Shown here one piece after another: positions 1 to 10,485 of a stretch of 64,000 bases of DNA (positions are counted from its first letter, which is position 1; every line of letters starts with the position of its first letter). The notes below the pieces were generated by a model. It worked only from the letters and a program-made list of their open reading frames with translations. It made no database searches and was not told the DNA's origin. This DNA is from an uncultured Nocardioides sp. (lineage in GTDB: Bacteria; Actinomycetota; Actinomycetes; Propionibacteriales; Nocardioidaceae), in NCBI RefSeq assembly GCF_947488515.1, contig NZ_CANKZF010000002.1, forward strand, positions 842,294 through 906,293. Reading direction: 5' to 3'. The translations under genes were made by a program, and so were the position numbers.

Positions 1-713
1 ACCCGTGCGGCATCGCCGTCGGCGACGACGTGGCCGACGCGCACCGCAAGGCGCACGAGTGCGACCCGGTCAGCGCCTTCGGCGGCGTCATCGCCACCAA
101 CGTCCCGGTCTCCGTCGCGATGGCCGAGCAGGTGGCCGAGATCTTCACCGAGGTCGTCGTCGCACCGGGCTACGAGGACGGTGCGATCGAGGTCCTGCAG
201 GCCAAGAAGAACATCCGCATCCTCGAGTGCCCGCCGCTCGCCCGCGGTGGCGCCGAGGTGCGGTCGATCTCCGGCGGGCTGCTGCTGCAGCAGCGCGACG
301 TCATCTCCGCCGAGGGCGACGACCCCTCCACCTGGACCCTCGCGACCGGGAAGGCCGCCTCCGACGAGGTGCTGGCCGACCTGGCGTTCGCGTGGCGCGC
401 CTGCCGCGCCGTGAAGTCGAACGCGATCCTGCTCGCCGCCGGCCGCGCCTCCGTCGGCGTCGGCATGGGCCAGGTCAACCGCGTCGACTCCTGCCGCCTC
501 GCCGTCGAGCGGGCAGGGGAGCGGGCCTCGTCCGCGGTCGCCGCCTCCGACGCGTTCTTCCCCTTCGCCGACGGCCCGCAGATCCTCATCGACGCCGGTG
601 TGAAGGCGATCGTCCAGCCCGGCGGCTCGGTGCGCGACGCCGAGGTCGTCGCGGCCTGCGAGGCCGCAGGCGTGACGATGTACCTCACCGGCGCGCGGCA
701 CTTCTTTCACTAG
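1..713 (+). CDS. purH: PurH, AICAR transformylase/IMP cyclohydrolase, 3' part
   Basis: This enzyme performs the last two steps of de novo IMP synthesis. The window opens inside the C-terminal AICAR transformylase domain. The first residues read PCGIAVGDD, just after the family's Lys-His catalytic pair. They are followed by [14 protein letters not shown] (about visible residue 138), [20 protein letters not shown] and the usual RHFFH end. The frame starts at base 3 and 236 residues are visible, a little under half of the usual length of about 520. The N-terminal IMP cyclohydrolase domain lies outside the window. folD, which helps supply the 10-formyl-THF used here, starts 78 nt downstream. The assignment is secure. 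Confidence 0.96.
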   Translation, partial: PCGIAVGDDVADAHRKAHECDPVSAFGGVIATNVPVSVAMAEQVAEIFTEVVVAPGYEDGAIEVLQAKKNIRILECPPLARGGAEVRSISGGLLLQQRDVISAEGDDPSTWTLATGKAASDEVLADLAFAWRACRAVKSNAILLAAGRASVGVGMGQVNRVDSCRLAVERAGERASSAVAASDAFFPFADGPQILIDAGVKAIVQPGGSVRDAEVVAACEAAGVTMYLTGARHFFH

Positions 714-779
714 GAGGAGCGAAGCGACTCCGCGAGTGACAAGGTCGAGCGCGCCCGCGACCGACCGACCTCCGATCCC

Positions 780-785
780 TAGGAT
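780..785 (+). promoter_or_regulatory. -10 element of folD, leaderless layout
   Basis: TAGGAT ends 6 nt before the GTG start of folD, so transcription would begin at or next to the start codon. No Shine-Dalgarno sequence is present and the -35 region is not recognisable. This is inferred from position only. Confidence 0.45.
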
Positions 786-791
786 GACCGC

Positions 792-1640
792 GTGACCGCA
801 CAGACCCTCGACGGAGCAGCCACGCTGCGGACCATCAAGGCCGAGCTCGCCGAGCGCGTCGCCGCCCTGCGGGAGCGGGGCGCCGTCCCCGGCCTGGGCA
901 CCGTGCTCGTGGGTGACGACCCCGGCTCGCACTGGTACGTCGGTGCCAAGCACAAGGACTGCGCGGAGATCGGCATCACCTCGATCCGCCGCGACCTGCC
1001 CGCCACGGCCACCCAGGCCGAGGTGGAGGCCGTCATCGACGAGCTCAACGCCGACGACGCGTGCACCGGATTCATCGTCCAGCAGCCGACCGGGCTCGAC
1101 GAGTTCGCCCTGCTCTCGCGGGTCGACCCGGACAAGGACGTCGACGGGCTGCACCCGGTCAACCTCGGCAAGCTCGTGCTCGGCGAGGCCGGACCGCTGC
1201 CCTGCACCCCGGTCGGCTCCATCGAGCTGCTGCGCCGTCACGGCGTCGAGATCGCCGGCGCCGAGGTCGTCGTCGCGGGTCGCGGGATCACTGTCGGCCG
1301 CCCGCTCGGCCTGCTGCTGACCCGCCGCTCCGAGAACGCCACCGTCACGCTGTGCCACACCGGCACCCGCGACCTCGCCGCGCACGTCCGCACCGCCGAC
1401 ATCGTCGTGGCGGCCGCCGGCGTGCCGGGCATCATCACCGCCGACATGGTCAAGCCCGGCGCGGCCGTGCTCGACGTCGGCGTCTCGCGCGTCGACGGCA
1501 AGGTCACCGGCGACGTCCACCCCGACGTGTGGGACGTGGCGGGGTGGGTATCGCCCAACCCGAAGGGCGTCGGGCCGATGACCCGCGCGATGCTGCTGAC
1601 CAACATCGTCGAGATCGCCGAGAAGTCCGTCCGGTCCTGA
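792..1640 (+). CDS. folD: FolD, methylenetetrahydrofolate dehydrogenase/cyclohydrolase
   Basis: This bifunctional cytosolic enzyme interconverts 5,10-methylene-, methenyl- and 10-formyl-tetrahydrofolate using NADP. The 282 residues match the usual length. The substrate loop [11 protein letters not shown] contains the conserved Tyr and Lys (about residues 53-60). It is followed by [22 protein letters not shown], the Rossmann segment [15 protein letters not shown] and the C-terminal [13 protein letters not shown]. The GTG start is supported by a TAGGAT box 6 nt upstream. The gene lies between purH, which consumes its product, and a DUF3017 gene that starts 1 nt after its stop, so those two are probably co-transcribed. 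The assignment is firm. Confidence 0.97.
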   Translation: MTAQTLDGAATLRTIKAELAERVAALRERGAVPGLGTVLVGDDPGSHWYVGAKHKDCAEIGITSIRRDLPATATQAEVEAVIDELNADDACTGFIVQQPTGLDEFALLSRVDPDKDVDGLHPVNLGKLVLGEAGPLPCTPVGSIELLRRHGVEIAGAEVVVAGRGITVGRPLGLLLTRRSENATVTLCHTGTRDLAAHVRTADIVVAAAGVPGIITADMVKPGAAVLDVGVSRVDGKVTGDVHPDVWDVAGWVSPNPKGVGPMTRAMLLTNIVEIAEKSVRS

Positions 1641-1641
1641 C

Positions 1642-2028
1642 ATGACCGAGCCCGACCACCCCGACCCGCCGGTCGAACCTCCCGAGCCGCCCGAGTCGGT
1701 CCCGCCGGTCTCGGCGGAACCACCGCCGGAGGACCCCGACGAGCCGCGTCGCTACCCCTCGACGATCGGAGGCGCGTTCTACCTCCTCGTCCTGGGCGTC
1801 GTCGCCGTGGCGATGGTGGTCGTTGCGCTCGACGAGTGGCGCAGCGGCATCCGGCTGATGGGCGGGGCGTTGATCTTCGCCGCTGCCGTGCGGCTGGTGC
1901 TGCGCCGACGCGACGCCGGCATGCTCGCCGTACGCCACAAGGTCCTCGACGCGGCCATCCTCGTCGTCCTCGGCGGGTCCCTCATCTTCCTCGCGGGGTC
2001 CATCCCCGACCAGCCCGGCGGGTTCTAG
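1642..2028 (+). CDS. DUF3017 family membrane protein
   Basis: This is a 128-residue protein with a proline- and acid-rich cytoplasmic N-terminus (about residues 1-38). Three hydrophobic segments follow, at roughly 43-65, 72-89 and 100-118. This layout, and the position directly after folD with a 1-nt gap, match the actinobacterial DUF3017 family. The family's role is not known and no catalytic motif is visible. It probably depends on the folD promoter. A strong hairpin follows the stop codon. Confidence 0.8.
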   Translation: MTEPDHPDPPVEPPEPPESVPPVSAEPPPEDPDEPRRYPSTIGGAFYLLVLGVVAVAMVVVALDEWRSGIRLMGGALIFAAAVRLVLRRRDAGMLAVRHKVLDAAILVVLGGSLIFLAGSIPDQPGGF

Positions 2029-2033
2029 ACAGC

Positions 2034-2068
2034 ACGAAGGGCCGGACCCACCGGGTCCGGCCCTTCGT
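2034..2068. terminator. Bidirectional hairpin terminator between DUF3017 gene and mdh
   Basis: A perfect 16-bp stem (2034-2049 with 2053-2068) has a 3-nt loop. Its arms begin ACGAAGGG and end CCCTTCGT. It lies between convergent genes and can serve both strands. There is no long T tract, as is usual in GC-rich actinobacteria. Confidence 0.85.
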
Positions 2069-2074
2069 CGTTGC

Positions 2075-3061
2075 TCAGATCAGGCCGAGCTCGGTGACAG
2101 CCTTGCGCTCGTCGGCGAGCTCGGCGGTCGAGGCGTCGATGCGGGCGCGGGAGAAGTCGTCGATCTCGAGGCCCTCGACGATCGACCAGTCGCCGCCCGA
2201 GGTGGTGACCGGGAACGAGGAGATCAGGCCCTCGGGGACGCCGTACTCGCCGTTGGAGACGACAGCCATCGACACCCAGTCGTCCTTCGCCGACCCGAAC
2301 AGCCAGTCGCGGGCGGCGTCGATCGTGGCGGACGCGGCCGAGGCGGCCGAGGACGAGCCACGGGCGTCGATGATCGCGGCGCCGCGCTTGGCGACGGTCG
2401 GGATGAAGTCGTTCTCCAGCCAGGCCTGGTCGCCGACGAGCTCGGCGGCGTTCTGGCCCTTGACCTCGGCGTGGAAGAGGTCGGGGTACTGGGTGGCGGA
2501 GTGGTTGCCCCAGATCGTCATCCTGGTGATGTCGGTGACGGGCGCGCCGGTCTTGGCCGCGAGCTGGCTGATCGCGCGGTTGTGGTCGAGGCGGGTCAGC
2601 GCCGAGAAGCGCTCGCGCGGGATGTCGGGCGCGTTGGTCATCGCGATGAGGGCGTTGGTGTTGGCCGGGTTGCCGGTGACACCGATGCGCACGTCGTCGG
2701 CCGCGACCGCGTTGAGGGCCTTGCCCTGCGCGGTGAAGATCGCACCGTTGGCCGAGAGCAGGTCGCCGCGCTCCATGCCGGGGCCGCGCGGACGCGCGCC
2801 GACGAGGAGGGCGAGGTTGACGCCGTCGAAGATCTTCTCGGCGTCCGAGCCGATCTGGACGCCGGCGAGGTTCGGGAACGCGCAGTCGTCGAGCTCCATG
2901 ACGACGCCCTCGAGCGCCTTGAGGGCGGGCTCGATCTCGAGCAGTCGCAGCTCGATCGGGCGGTCCGCGGCCAGCGCGCCGCTGGCGAGGCGGAAGAGCA
3001 GGCTGTAGCCGATCTGGCCGGCGGCGCCGGTGACGGCGACCTTGAGGGGTTCGGAGGTCAC
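2075..3061 (-). CDS. mdh: Malate dehydrogenase (NAD)
   Basis: This TCA-cycle enzyme oxidises malate to oxaloacetate with NAD+. The 328 residues carry the Rossmann start [14 protein letters not shown] and the substrate-arginine loop [13 protein letters not shown]. They also carry [10 protein letters not shown] and the catalytic histidine in [12 protein letters not shown] (about residue 190). These features place it in the group of about 330-residue MDHs found in actinobacteria and plant cytosol. The GTG start is supported by GAGGAG about 7 nt upstream. Other TCA genes in the window are icd and two succinate dehydrogenase operons. Confidence 0.97.
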   Translation of the reverse strand: MTSEPLKVAVTGAAGQIGYSLLFRLASGALAADRPIELRLLEIEPALKALEGVVMELDDCAFPNLAGVQIGSDAEKIFDGVNLALLVGARPRGPGMERGDLLSANGAIFTAQGKALNAVAADDVRIGVTGNPANTNALIAMTNAPDIPRERFSALTRLDHNRAISQLAAKTGAPVTDITRMTIWGNHSATQYPDLFHAEVKGQNAAELVGDQAWLENDFIPTVAKRGAAIIDARGSSSAASAASATIDAARDWLFGSAKDDWVSMAVVSNGEYGVPEGLISSFPVTTSGGDWSIVEGLEIDDFSRARIDASTAELADERKAVTELGLI

Positions 3062-3157
3062 GGTGGTACTCCTCGTGAGGTGTGCGGGAGGCGGGACGTC
3101 TGTCCGGCTGACGCTAGCAGCGCCGGATCCGCCGCCGGCCTCTGGTCTACGGCTGGC

Positions 3158-3856
3158 ATGCTGGCGCCCATGACGAGGGGGCTGCGAGGCGTACGCCGTC
3201 CGCGGACGGCGGCTGCGCTGGCAGCCGGGCTCGTCCTCGGCCTCACCGGGTGTGCCGGGATCGGCCAGCCGGCGCCGTACGACTCACCGGGCATCAACGG
3301 CCTCGTGATCCCGACGCCGACGCCGGCGCCCGCCGACTTCGCTGAGGGCGTCGACAACCCTTGGCTCGCCCTCGCGCCAGGGACGCGCTGGACGTACGAC
3401 GTCACCGAGGACGCCGGCACCCGCGGTCGCATCGACGTCGAGGTGCTGGACGGCACGGTGCCGGTCGCGGGCCTCGAGGCCACGGCCGTGCAGACCACGA
3501 CGGACCTCGGCGGCGGCACGGCGAGCGTCGCGACCCGCCTCTACGCCCAGGACGAGGCCGGCAACGTCTGGCTGGTCGGCTCGGACACCGACGACGCGTC
3601 CTGGCGGGCCGGTGAGGACGGTGCGGAGGCGGGTCTCGCGATGCCCGCCGACCCGCGGCTCGGCGACGGCTGGCTGTCGTACGACGTCCCCGGGCTGCCG
3701 CGCGCGAGCGCGACCATCGACGACCAGTCCAGCGAGCTGGTGCAGCTGCGCAACGAGGCCGACACCACGACCCGCACGGTGTACGAGAAGGGTGTCGGCC
3801 TCGTGGGGCTCGAGGACCTCGACGCCGGCTGGACCGCCGAGCTGGTCCAGGGCTAG
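3158..3856 (+). CDS. Putative secreted lipoprotein of unknown function
   Basis: This 232-residue protein has an Arg-rich N-terminus and a hydrophobic stretch ending in a lipobox (LTGC, about residues 28-31), so it should be a membrane-anchored extracellular lipoprotein. Just after the anchor is a proline-rich linker, then [17 protein letters not shown]. That resembles the 'VDNPxxPLxPGTxWxY' motif found near the start of several uncharacterised secreted proteins. The rest looks like an all-beta domain with no catalytic motif. The start is 3158 or the in-frame ATG at 3170; neither has a clear ribosome site. The function is not recognised. Confidence 0.72.
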   Translation: MLAPMTRGLRGVRRPRTAAALAAGLVLGLTGCAGIGQPAPYDSPGINGLVIPTPTPAPADFAEGVDNPWLALAPGTRWTYDVTEDAGTRGRIDVEVLDGTVPVAGLEATAVQTTTDLGGGTASVATRLYAQDEAGNVWLVGSDTDDASWRAGEDGAEAGLAMPADPRLGDGWLSYDVPGLPRASATIDDQSSELVQLRNEADTTTRTVYEKGVGLVGLEDLDAGWTAELVQG

Positions 3857-3892
3857 CCGGTCAGTCGGGCCTCAGTCGGGCCCAGTCGTCCC

Positions 3893-5008
3893 TCAGTCGG
3901 GGCGTCGCACCTGGGTGCGGCCGTCGTCGTCGCCGTCGGGGTTGCCCCAGTGACCGGGCTGGCCGGGCTGCTGGCCGGGCTGCTGAGTGGGCTGCTGAGT
4001 GGGCTGCTGGGGCGCGCCCCACTGGCCGGGCTGGCCGGGCTGGGGCTGAGCGGGCTGGGCCGGCTGCTGCGGGGCCGGCTGGCCCCACTGGCCGGGCTGC
4101 TGCTGTGGTGCGCCGTAGACCGGGTCGGGCTGCTGCTGCGGCGCGGGCTGGCCCCACTGCTGCTGCGGGGGAGCGCCCCACGCGGCCCCGGGCTGTCCCC
4201 AGCTGGCCGGCTGGCCCTGGTTCCACTGCGCCTCGTAGTTGCCCGGCACGAACTGGTCCTTCCGGCCGCCGCCGAAGTTGAGGCCCGAGCCGGCGACCGG
4301 CGCGGCGCCGTGGCCGAAGAGGACCGGGTAGGTGAGTCCGGCGATCGCGGCGCCGAGGAACGGTGCGAGGACGAAGAGCCACAGCTGGACGATCGCGTCC
4401 GTGCCGGCGAAGACGCCGACGCCGATCGATCGGGCCGGGTTGACCGAGGTGCCGGTCAGCGGGATCGCGAGGAGGTGGAACATCGCGAGCGACAGGCCGA
4501 TCGCGAGCGGGCCGAGCGCGACGTTGACCTCGTTGCGCGCGTCGGTGACGGAGAGGATGACCCACACGAAGACGGCGGTCATCAGCAGCTCGAGCAGCAG
4601 GGCCGCCCACCAGGCGAAGCCGGAGCCCTGGTCGCCGAAGAAGTTCTGGCCCATGTTGCCCTCGGCGACGAAGCCCTCGAAGCCGTGGCCGAGCCCGAAG
4701 AGCACGGCGCCGGCGAGCAGGGCGCCGAGCAGCTGGGCGGCCATGTAGATGCCGACCTGGCTCCACGGCAGGCGCCCGCTCAGGACGGCGCCCAGCGTCA
4801 CGGCCGGGTTGAAGTGACCGCCGGACACGCGACCCACGGCGTAGGCCATCACCAGCACGGTGAGACCGAAGGCCAGGGCCGTGGCGACGAGGTCGCCGCC
4901 GCTGTAGACGGCAGCACCGCAGCCGAAGAAGACGAGCACGAAGGTGCCCAGGACCTCTGCGGTGAACTTCTGCCCGGTGGTCGGTGTGTCTTCGACGAGT
5001 TCGCTCAT
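3893..5008 (-). CDS. Aquaporin (MIP family, AqpZ-like) with long Gln/Pro/Gly/Trp tail
   Basis: This is a water-channel family protein of 371 residues, about 110 longer than typical AqpZ. The channel part has both pore motifs, HFNPAVTLG and SVNPARSIG. By alignment with E. coli AqpZ the selectivity filter appears to be Phe, His (in MFHLLAIP), Thr (LTGTS) and Arg (NPAR), a water-selective set. The C-terminal region from about residue 265 is low complexity, rich in Gln, Pro and Gly, with repeated Trp-Gly-Gln/Ala-Pro units and an acidic end before TQVRRPD. The ATG at 5008 is preceded by GGAGGGA, which rules out longer upstream reading. It converges with the lipoprotein gene across 36 nt. Confidence 0.93.
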   Translation of the reverse strand: MSELVEDTPTTGQKFTAEVLGTFVLVFFGCGAAVYSGGDLVATALAFGLTVLVMAYAVGRVSGGHFNPAVTLGAVLSGRLPWSQVGIYMAAQLLGALLAGAVLFGLGHGFEGFVAEGNMGQNFFGDQGSGFAWWAALLLELLMTAVFVWVILSVTDARNEVNVALGPLAIGLSLAMFHLLAIPLTGTSVNPARSIGVGVFAGTDAIVQLWLFVLAPFLGAAIAGLTYPVLFGHGAAPVAGSGLNFGGGRKDQFVPGNYEAQWNQGQPASWGQPGAAWGAPPQQQWGQPAPQQQPDPVYGAPQQQPGQWGQPAPQQPAQPAQPQPGQPGQWGAPQQPTQQPTQQPGQQPGQPGHWGNPDGDDDGRTQVRRPD

Positions 5009-5065
5009 CGCGAGTCCCTCCAGAGTCAAGTGGCCGTACCCCTCGTAGGCCACGCGGAAGCCTAG

Positions 5066-7396
<2,331 letters not shown>

Positions 7397-7424
7397 GCGC
7401 ACGCACGACGACGACATGACCACG

Positions 7425-7460
7425 GGAGAGCAGGGGCTGCCGCGCGCGCCCCTGCTCTCC
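7425..7460 (+). terminator. Hairpin terminator after icd
   Basis: GGAGAGCAGGGG (7425-7436) pairs perfectly with CCCCTGCTCTCC (7449-7460) around a 12-nt GC-rich loop. It begins 28 nt after the icd stop. Confidence 0.8.
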
Positions 7461-7554
7461 TCGGTCTGGCTGGCGGAGTGATCCCGCCCACGAAACGCCG
7501 TGGCCGACGGTGCCGGGGGAACAAAACCGGCTCCGTCCCTCCTTGCGCCAGGTG

Positions 7555-8802
7555 ATGACGACGACCGCCGAGACCTCAGCCCTGCCCGCCGACCCCTCGT
7601 CGGCCGACCTCGACGTCCCGTCGGTGACCGCCCGCCACTTCGGACTGGCGGTGCTCGCGCTGGCGATGGGCGGCTTCGCCATCGGCACCACCGAGTTCGT
7701 CACGATGGGGCTGCTGCCGCAGATCTCGAGCGGCGTCGACGTCTCGATCCCGACCGGCGGCCACGTCATCTCGGCGTACGCCGTCGGGGTGGTCGTCGGC
7801 GCGCCGGTGCTGGCCTTCCTCGGCGCCCGTCTCCCGCGGCGCGGCCTCCTGGTGGCCCTGATGGCCGCCTTCGCGGCCGGCAACGGCCTGAGCGCCCTCG
7901 CGACCTCCTACGAGCAGCTGATGGTGGCGCGCTTCGCCGCCGGGCTGCCGCACGGCGCCTACTTCGGCGTCGCCTCCCTGGTGGCGGCGAGCATGGCCCG
8001 GCCCTCGCGCAAGGGCCGCGCGGTGTCCCTGGTGATGCTCGGGCTGTCGGTCGCCAACGTGATCGGCGTCCCCGCCGCCACGGTGCTCGGCCAGGAGCTG
8101 GGCTGGCGTGCCGCCTACTGGGCCGCCGGCGGCCTGGCTGTGGTGACCCTCGCCCTCGTCACGTGGTTCGTGCCGTCCTGCCCCGGAGACCCCGGGGCGA
8201 GCGGTCGCCGCGAGCTGTCGGCGTTCCGGGTGCCGCAGGTGTGGCTGACGCTGCTGGCCGGCGCTGTCGGCTTCGGCGGCATGTTCGCCGTCTACTCCTA
8301 CATCGCGCCCGTCGTCACCGACGTCGCCGGGCTGGGGGAGCGGTCGGTCGCGGTCTTCCTGCTGGCCTTCGGCCTCGGCATGGTCGCCGGCACCGGGCTC
8401 GCCGGGATCATGGCCGACTGGTCGATCTTCCGCTCGCTCATCATCGGCGGCGTCGGCATGGCCGCCACGATGCTCGCCTTCTGGGTCGCTGCCCCCCACG
8501 GCTGGGCCGCCCTCCCCGTCGTCTTCCTCATCACGACCCTCGGCTCGGTGCTGGTCGTCAACCTCCAGCTGCGGCTGATGGACGTGGCCGGCGACGCCCA
8601 GACCCTCGGCGCCGCGATGAACCACGCCTCGCTCAACATCGCCAACGCGCTCGGCGCGTGGCTCGGCGGGCTCGTCATCGCCGCCGGCTGGGGACTCCGC
8701 GCCCCGGCCCTCGTCGGGCTCGGCCTCTCCATCGCCGGGGTGGCCATCCTGCTGCTCTCGGCCGCGCTCCACGTGCGCCAGCGGGACGCCGTACCCGCCT
8801 GA
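7555..8802 (+). CDS. MFS transporter, AraJ/DHA1-like exporter
   Basis: This is a 415-residue major facilitator with about 12 hydrophobic segments. The first helix reads GGFAIGTTEFVTMGLLPQI, typical of the AraJ/sugar-efflux and drug-efflux branch. The loop 2-3 motif is present as GARLPRRG. The substrate cannot be told from the sequence. The chosen ATG at 7555 gives the usual short cytoplasmic N-terminus; GTG at 7510 would add 15 residues, and neither has a strong ribosome site. The gene stands alone between the icd terminator and a small gene, and no regulator is adjacent. Confidence 0.82.
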   Translation: MTTTAETSALPADPSSADLDVPSVTARHFGLAVLALAMGGFAIGTTEFVTMGLLPQISSGVDVSIPTGGHVISAYAVGVVVGAPVLAFLGARLPRRGLLVALMAAFAAGNGLSALATSYEQLMVARFAAGLPHGAYFGVASLVAASMARPSRKGRAVSLVMLGLSVANVIGVPAATVLGQELGWRAAYWAAGGLAVVTLALVTWFVPSCPGDPGASGRRELSAFRVPQVWLTLLAGAVGFGGMFAVYSYIAPVVTDVAGLGERSVAVFLLAFGLGMVAGTGLAGIMADWSIFRSLIIGGVGMAATMLAFWVAAPHGWAALPVVFLITTLGSVLVVNLQLRLMDVAGDAQTLGAAMNHASLNIANALGAWLGGLVIAAGWGLRAPALVGLGLSIAGVAILLLSAALHVRQRDAVPA

Positions 8803-8824
8803 TCTGCGCTGCTTTGAGCGCAGA
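8803..8824 (+). terminator. Possible terminator after the MFS gene
   Basis: TCTGCGCT (8803-8810) and AGCGCAGA (8817-8824) form an 8-bp stem with a 6-nt loop directly after the stop codon. A TTTT run lies 14 nt further on. Confidence 0.55.
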
Positions 8825-8954
8825 ACCGTGCACGCCTTTTCCGACGATGTTGCGTGGTGTTAACACGGGCGGAACTGTTGCGTAGCCCAGGCTTGTAACG
8901 ATCCAATCCATGAAGGGCGGGTCAGCCGCCACAGGATCTCCGGATGGGGGAGTC

Positions 8955-9113
8955 ATGGACGAGGACAAGATCGCGCGCCAGATGGAGCGCCGCCGCCAGC
9001 TGGCCGACCGCAACGTGGGCGCGGTGGTCGACCTGCTGAGGCGACGCGAGGAGCTGAAGGGCATCTACCCCGCGGCCGACCTGGTCGCCGAGAACGTCGG
9101 CTGGGCCGTGTGA
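8955..9113 (+). CDS. Small hypothetical charged protein
   Basis: This 52-residue protein starts MDEDKIARQMERRRQ. It is a strongly charged, probably helical N-terminal half with a Leu-Leu-Arg-Arg-Arg-Glu segment, and no membrane segment or metal motif. The ATG at 8955 has GGGGGAG only 2 nt upstream; an in-frame ATG at 8910 would add 15 residues. A TGTAACGAT box about 50 nt upstream could be a -10 element. The last 49 bp overlap the 3' end of the convergent lipase gene, which is unusual. I do not recognise a family, and it may be spurious. Confidence 0.5.
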   Translation: MDEDKIARQMERRRQLADRNVGAVVDLLRRREELKGIYPAADLVAENVGWAV

Positions 9114-10393
9114 GCCGGTCGGCCTGAGCCTCGGAGCGACCAGCAGTTGCCGATCTGGGGCAGGCCGGCGAAGCGGGCCTCGAAGAACGGCAGCGCCTCG
9201 GCCAGGTGCGGCACCATGCCGCCGACGTGGAGCGGCGCGACGTTGGTCGAGAAGCGGACGTTGGCCCCGGCAGCGCACCACGACCGCGCCATCGCCCGGC
9301 CGACGCCGTAGGGGATGGTGTCGTCCAGTGCGGAGTGGGTGACCAGCACCGGCACCCTCGGCCTGATGGTGCCGATGCGCTGCGACTGGATGATCGAGGC
9401 GAACGGCTCCTGCTTCATCAGCTCCGACATCGGCCGGCCGTCCGCGCTCAGCGTCGAGGACCGCACGAAGGCGTTGTCGAGCAGGTCGAAGACACATTCC
9501 TGCTCGACACCGTCCATCGCCGCGCGACCGGCGGCGTTGAGGTAGGGCGTCAGGTCGACGTCGTGGCTGGCGGCCAGGCCTCGGAGGGCGAAGAAGGCGA
9601 ACGCCGAGAACAGCCCGCCGTCGAGGTTGGTGGCCACCGTGGCGAGGTCGGCCGGCACCGCGCCGACGACCGCGCCGCGGACCCGGAGGTCGGGGGCGTA
9701 GGTGGGGGCGAGCTCGACGGCGGACGCGGCCGCGCCGCCGCCCTGGGAGTAGCCCATCAGGCCGACCGGGCTGGTGCTGCTGAGGCCGGTGCCGGTCAGG
9801 CGCTGGGCGGCGCGCACGACGTCCAGCGTGGCGCGACCCTGCGAGACCCGGTCCATGTAGGTGTGGGTGCCGGCGGTGCCGAGGCCCTCGTAGTCGGGCA
9901 TCGCCACCGCGTAGCCGCGCAGCAGCAGGCCCTCGATGCCGATGCCTTCGTACTCGATGCCCTCGGAGAACTGGCGGGAGGGGGCGCACCGGTCGGCCAT
10001 GCCCTGCGTGCCCGGCGCGTAGCCGATGACCGGTCGCGAGCCGGCACCGACCCACGGCGAGCCGGGCACCAGGACGGTGCCGGAGACGGCGATGGCCGTG
10101 CCGCGGCGGTTGGTGGTCGTGTAGAGCACCCGCTGGGCGTTGCGGACCAGGCTCGTCGCGTCGAGCGGGTCGAGCAGGAACGACATCCGCTCGCTGCGGA
10201 TGACGGTGCCGTTGCCGCTGGGCAGCGTTGCGGGGGCCGCGTAGAACGCGGGGCGGGGCGGCTCGTCGACGACGGCGTGCGCTGGCGTCGTACCGACCAG
10301 GGCGCCGATCGTGGCGCCGATCGTGGCGGTGAGCAGGACGGCGAGCGGGGCGAGGAGCGAGGTGCTCGCGCGGCGGAGCGCGGTGTCGTGCAT
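9065..10393 (-). CDS. Secreted lipase (LIP family alpha/beta hydrolase)
   Basis: This 442-residue hydrolase of the secretory lipase family would act outside the cell on ester or lipid substrates. Residues 1-40 form a long Sec signal peptide ending AHA. The nucleophile is the Ser in GYSQGG (about residue 215), the acid is probably Asp in SALDDTIPYG (about 355), and the base is His in APLHVGG (about 390). Four to five Cys residues could form disulfides. AGGAGGG lies 6 nt before the ATG. The C-terminal 25 residues look like an added tail, and they overlap the small convergent gene. A CRP-like site lies 74 nt upstream of the start. The exact substrate is unknown. Confidence 0.88.
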   Translation of the reverse strand: MHDTALRRASTSLLAPLAVLLTATIGATIGALVGTTPAHAVVDEPPRPAFYAAPATLPSGNGTVIRSERMSFLLDPLDATSLVRNAQRVLYTTTNRRGTAIAVSGTVLVPGSPWVGAGSRPVIGYAPGTQGMADRCAPSRQFSEGIEYEGIGIEGLLLRGYAVAMPDYEGLGTAGTHTYMDRVSQGRATLDVVRAAQRLTGTGLSSTSPVGLMGYSQGGGAAASAVELAPTYAPDLRVRGAVVGAVPADLATVATNLDGGLFSAFAFFALRGLAASHDVDLTPYLNAAGRAAMDGVEQECVFDLLDNAFVRSSTLSADGRPMSELMKQEPFASIIQSQRIGTIRPRVPVLVTHSALDDTIPYGVGRAMARSWCAAGANVRFSTNVAPLHVGGMVPHLAEALPFFEARFAGLPQIGNCWSLRGSGRPAHTAQPTFSATRSAAG

Positions 10394-10466
10394 GGCGGTT
10401 CCCTCCTGGGCCGGACCCGGACCGGCCGATGAGGGGAACCTACTGGTGAGTCACATCGCTCGTCAG

Positions 10467-10482
10467 TGTGACCTGCGTCACG
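10467..10482. promoter_or_regulatory. CRP/GlxR-like operator upstream of the lipase gene
   Basis: TGTGA-CCTGCG-TCACG matches the TGTGA-N6-TCACA consensus at 9 of 10 arm positions. It sits between trpS and the lipase start, 74 nt from the latter, a suitable place for activation. No binding is shown; this is inferred from the motif. Confidence 0.45.
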
Positions 10483-10485
10483 CCG

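Noticed and set aside
784-795. Tiny upstream reading frame (ATG ACC GCG TGA) before folD
   Set aside because: The ATG overlaps the proposed -10 box, so it would lie upstream of the transcription start.
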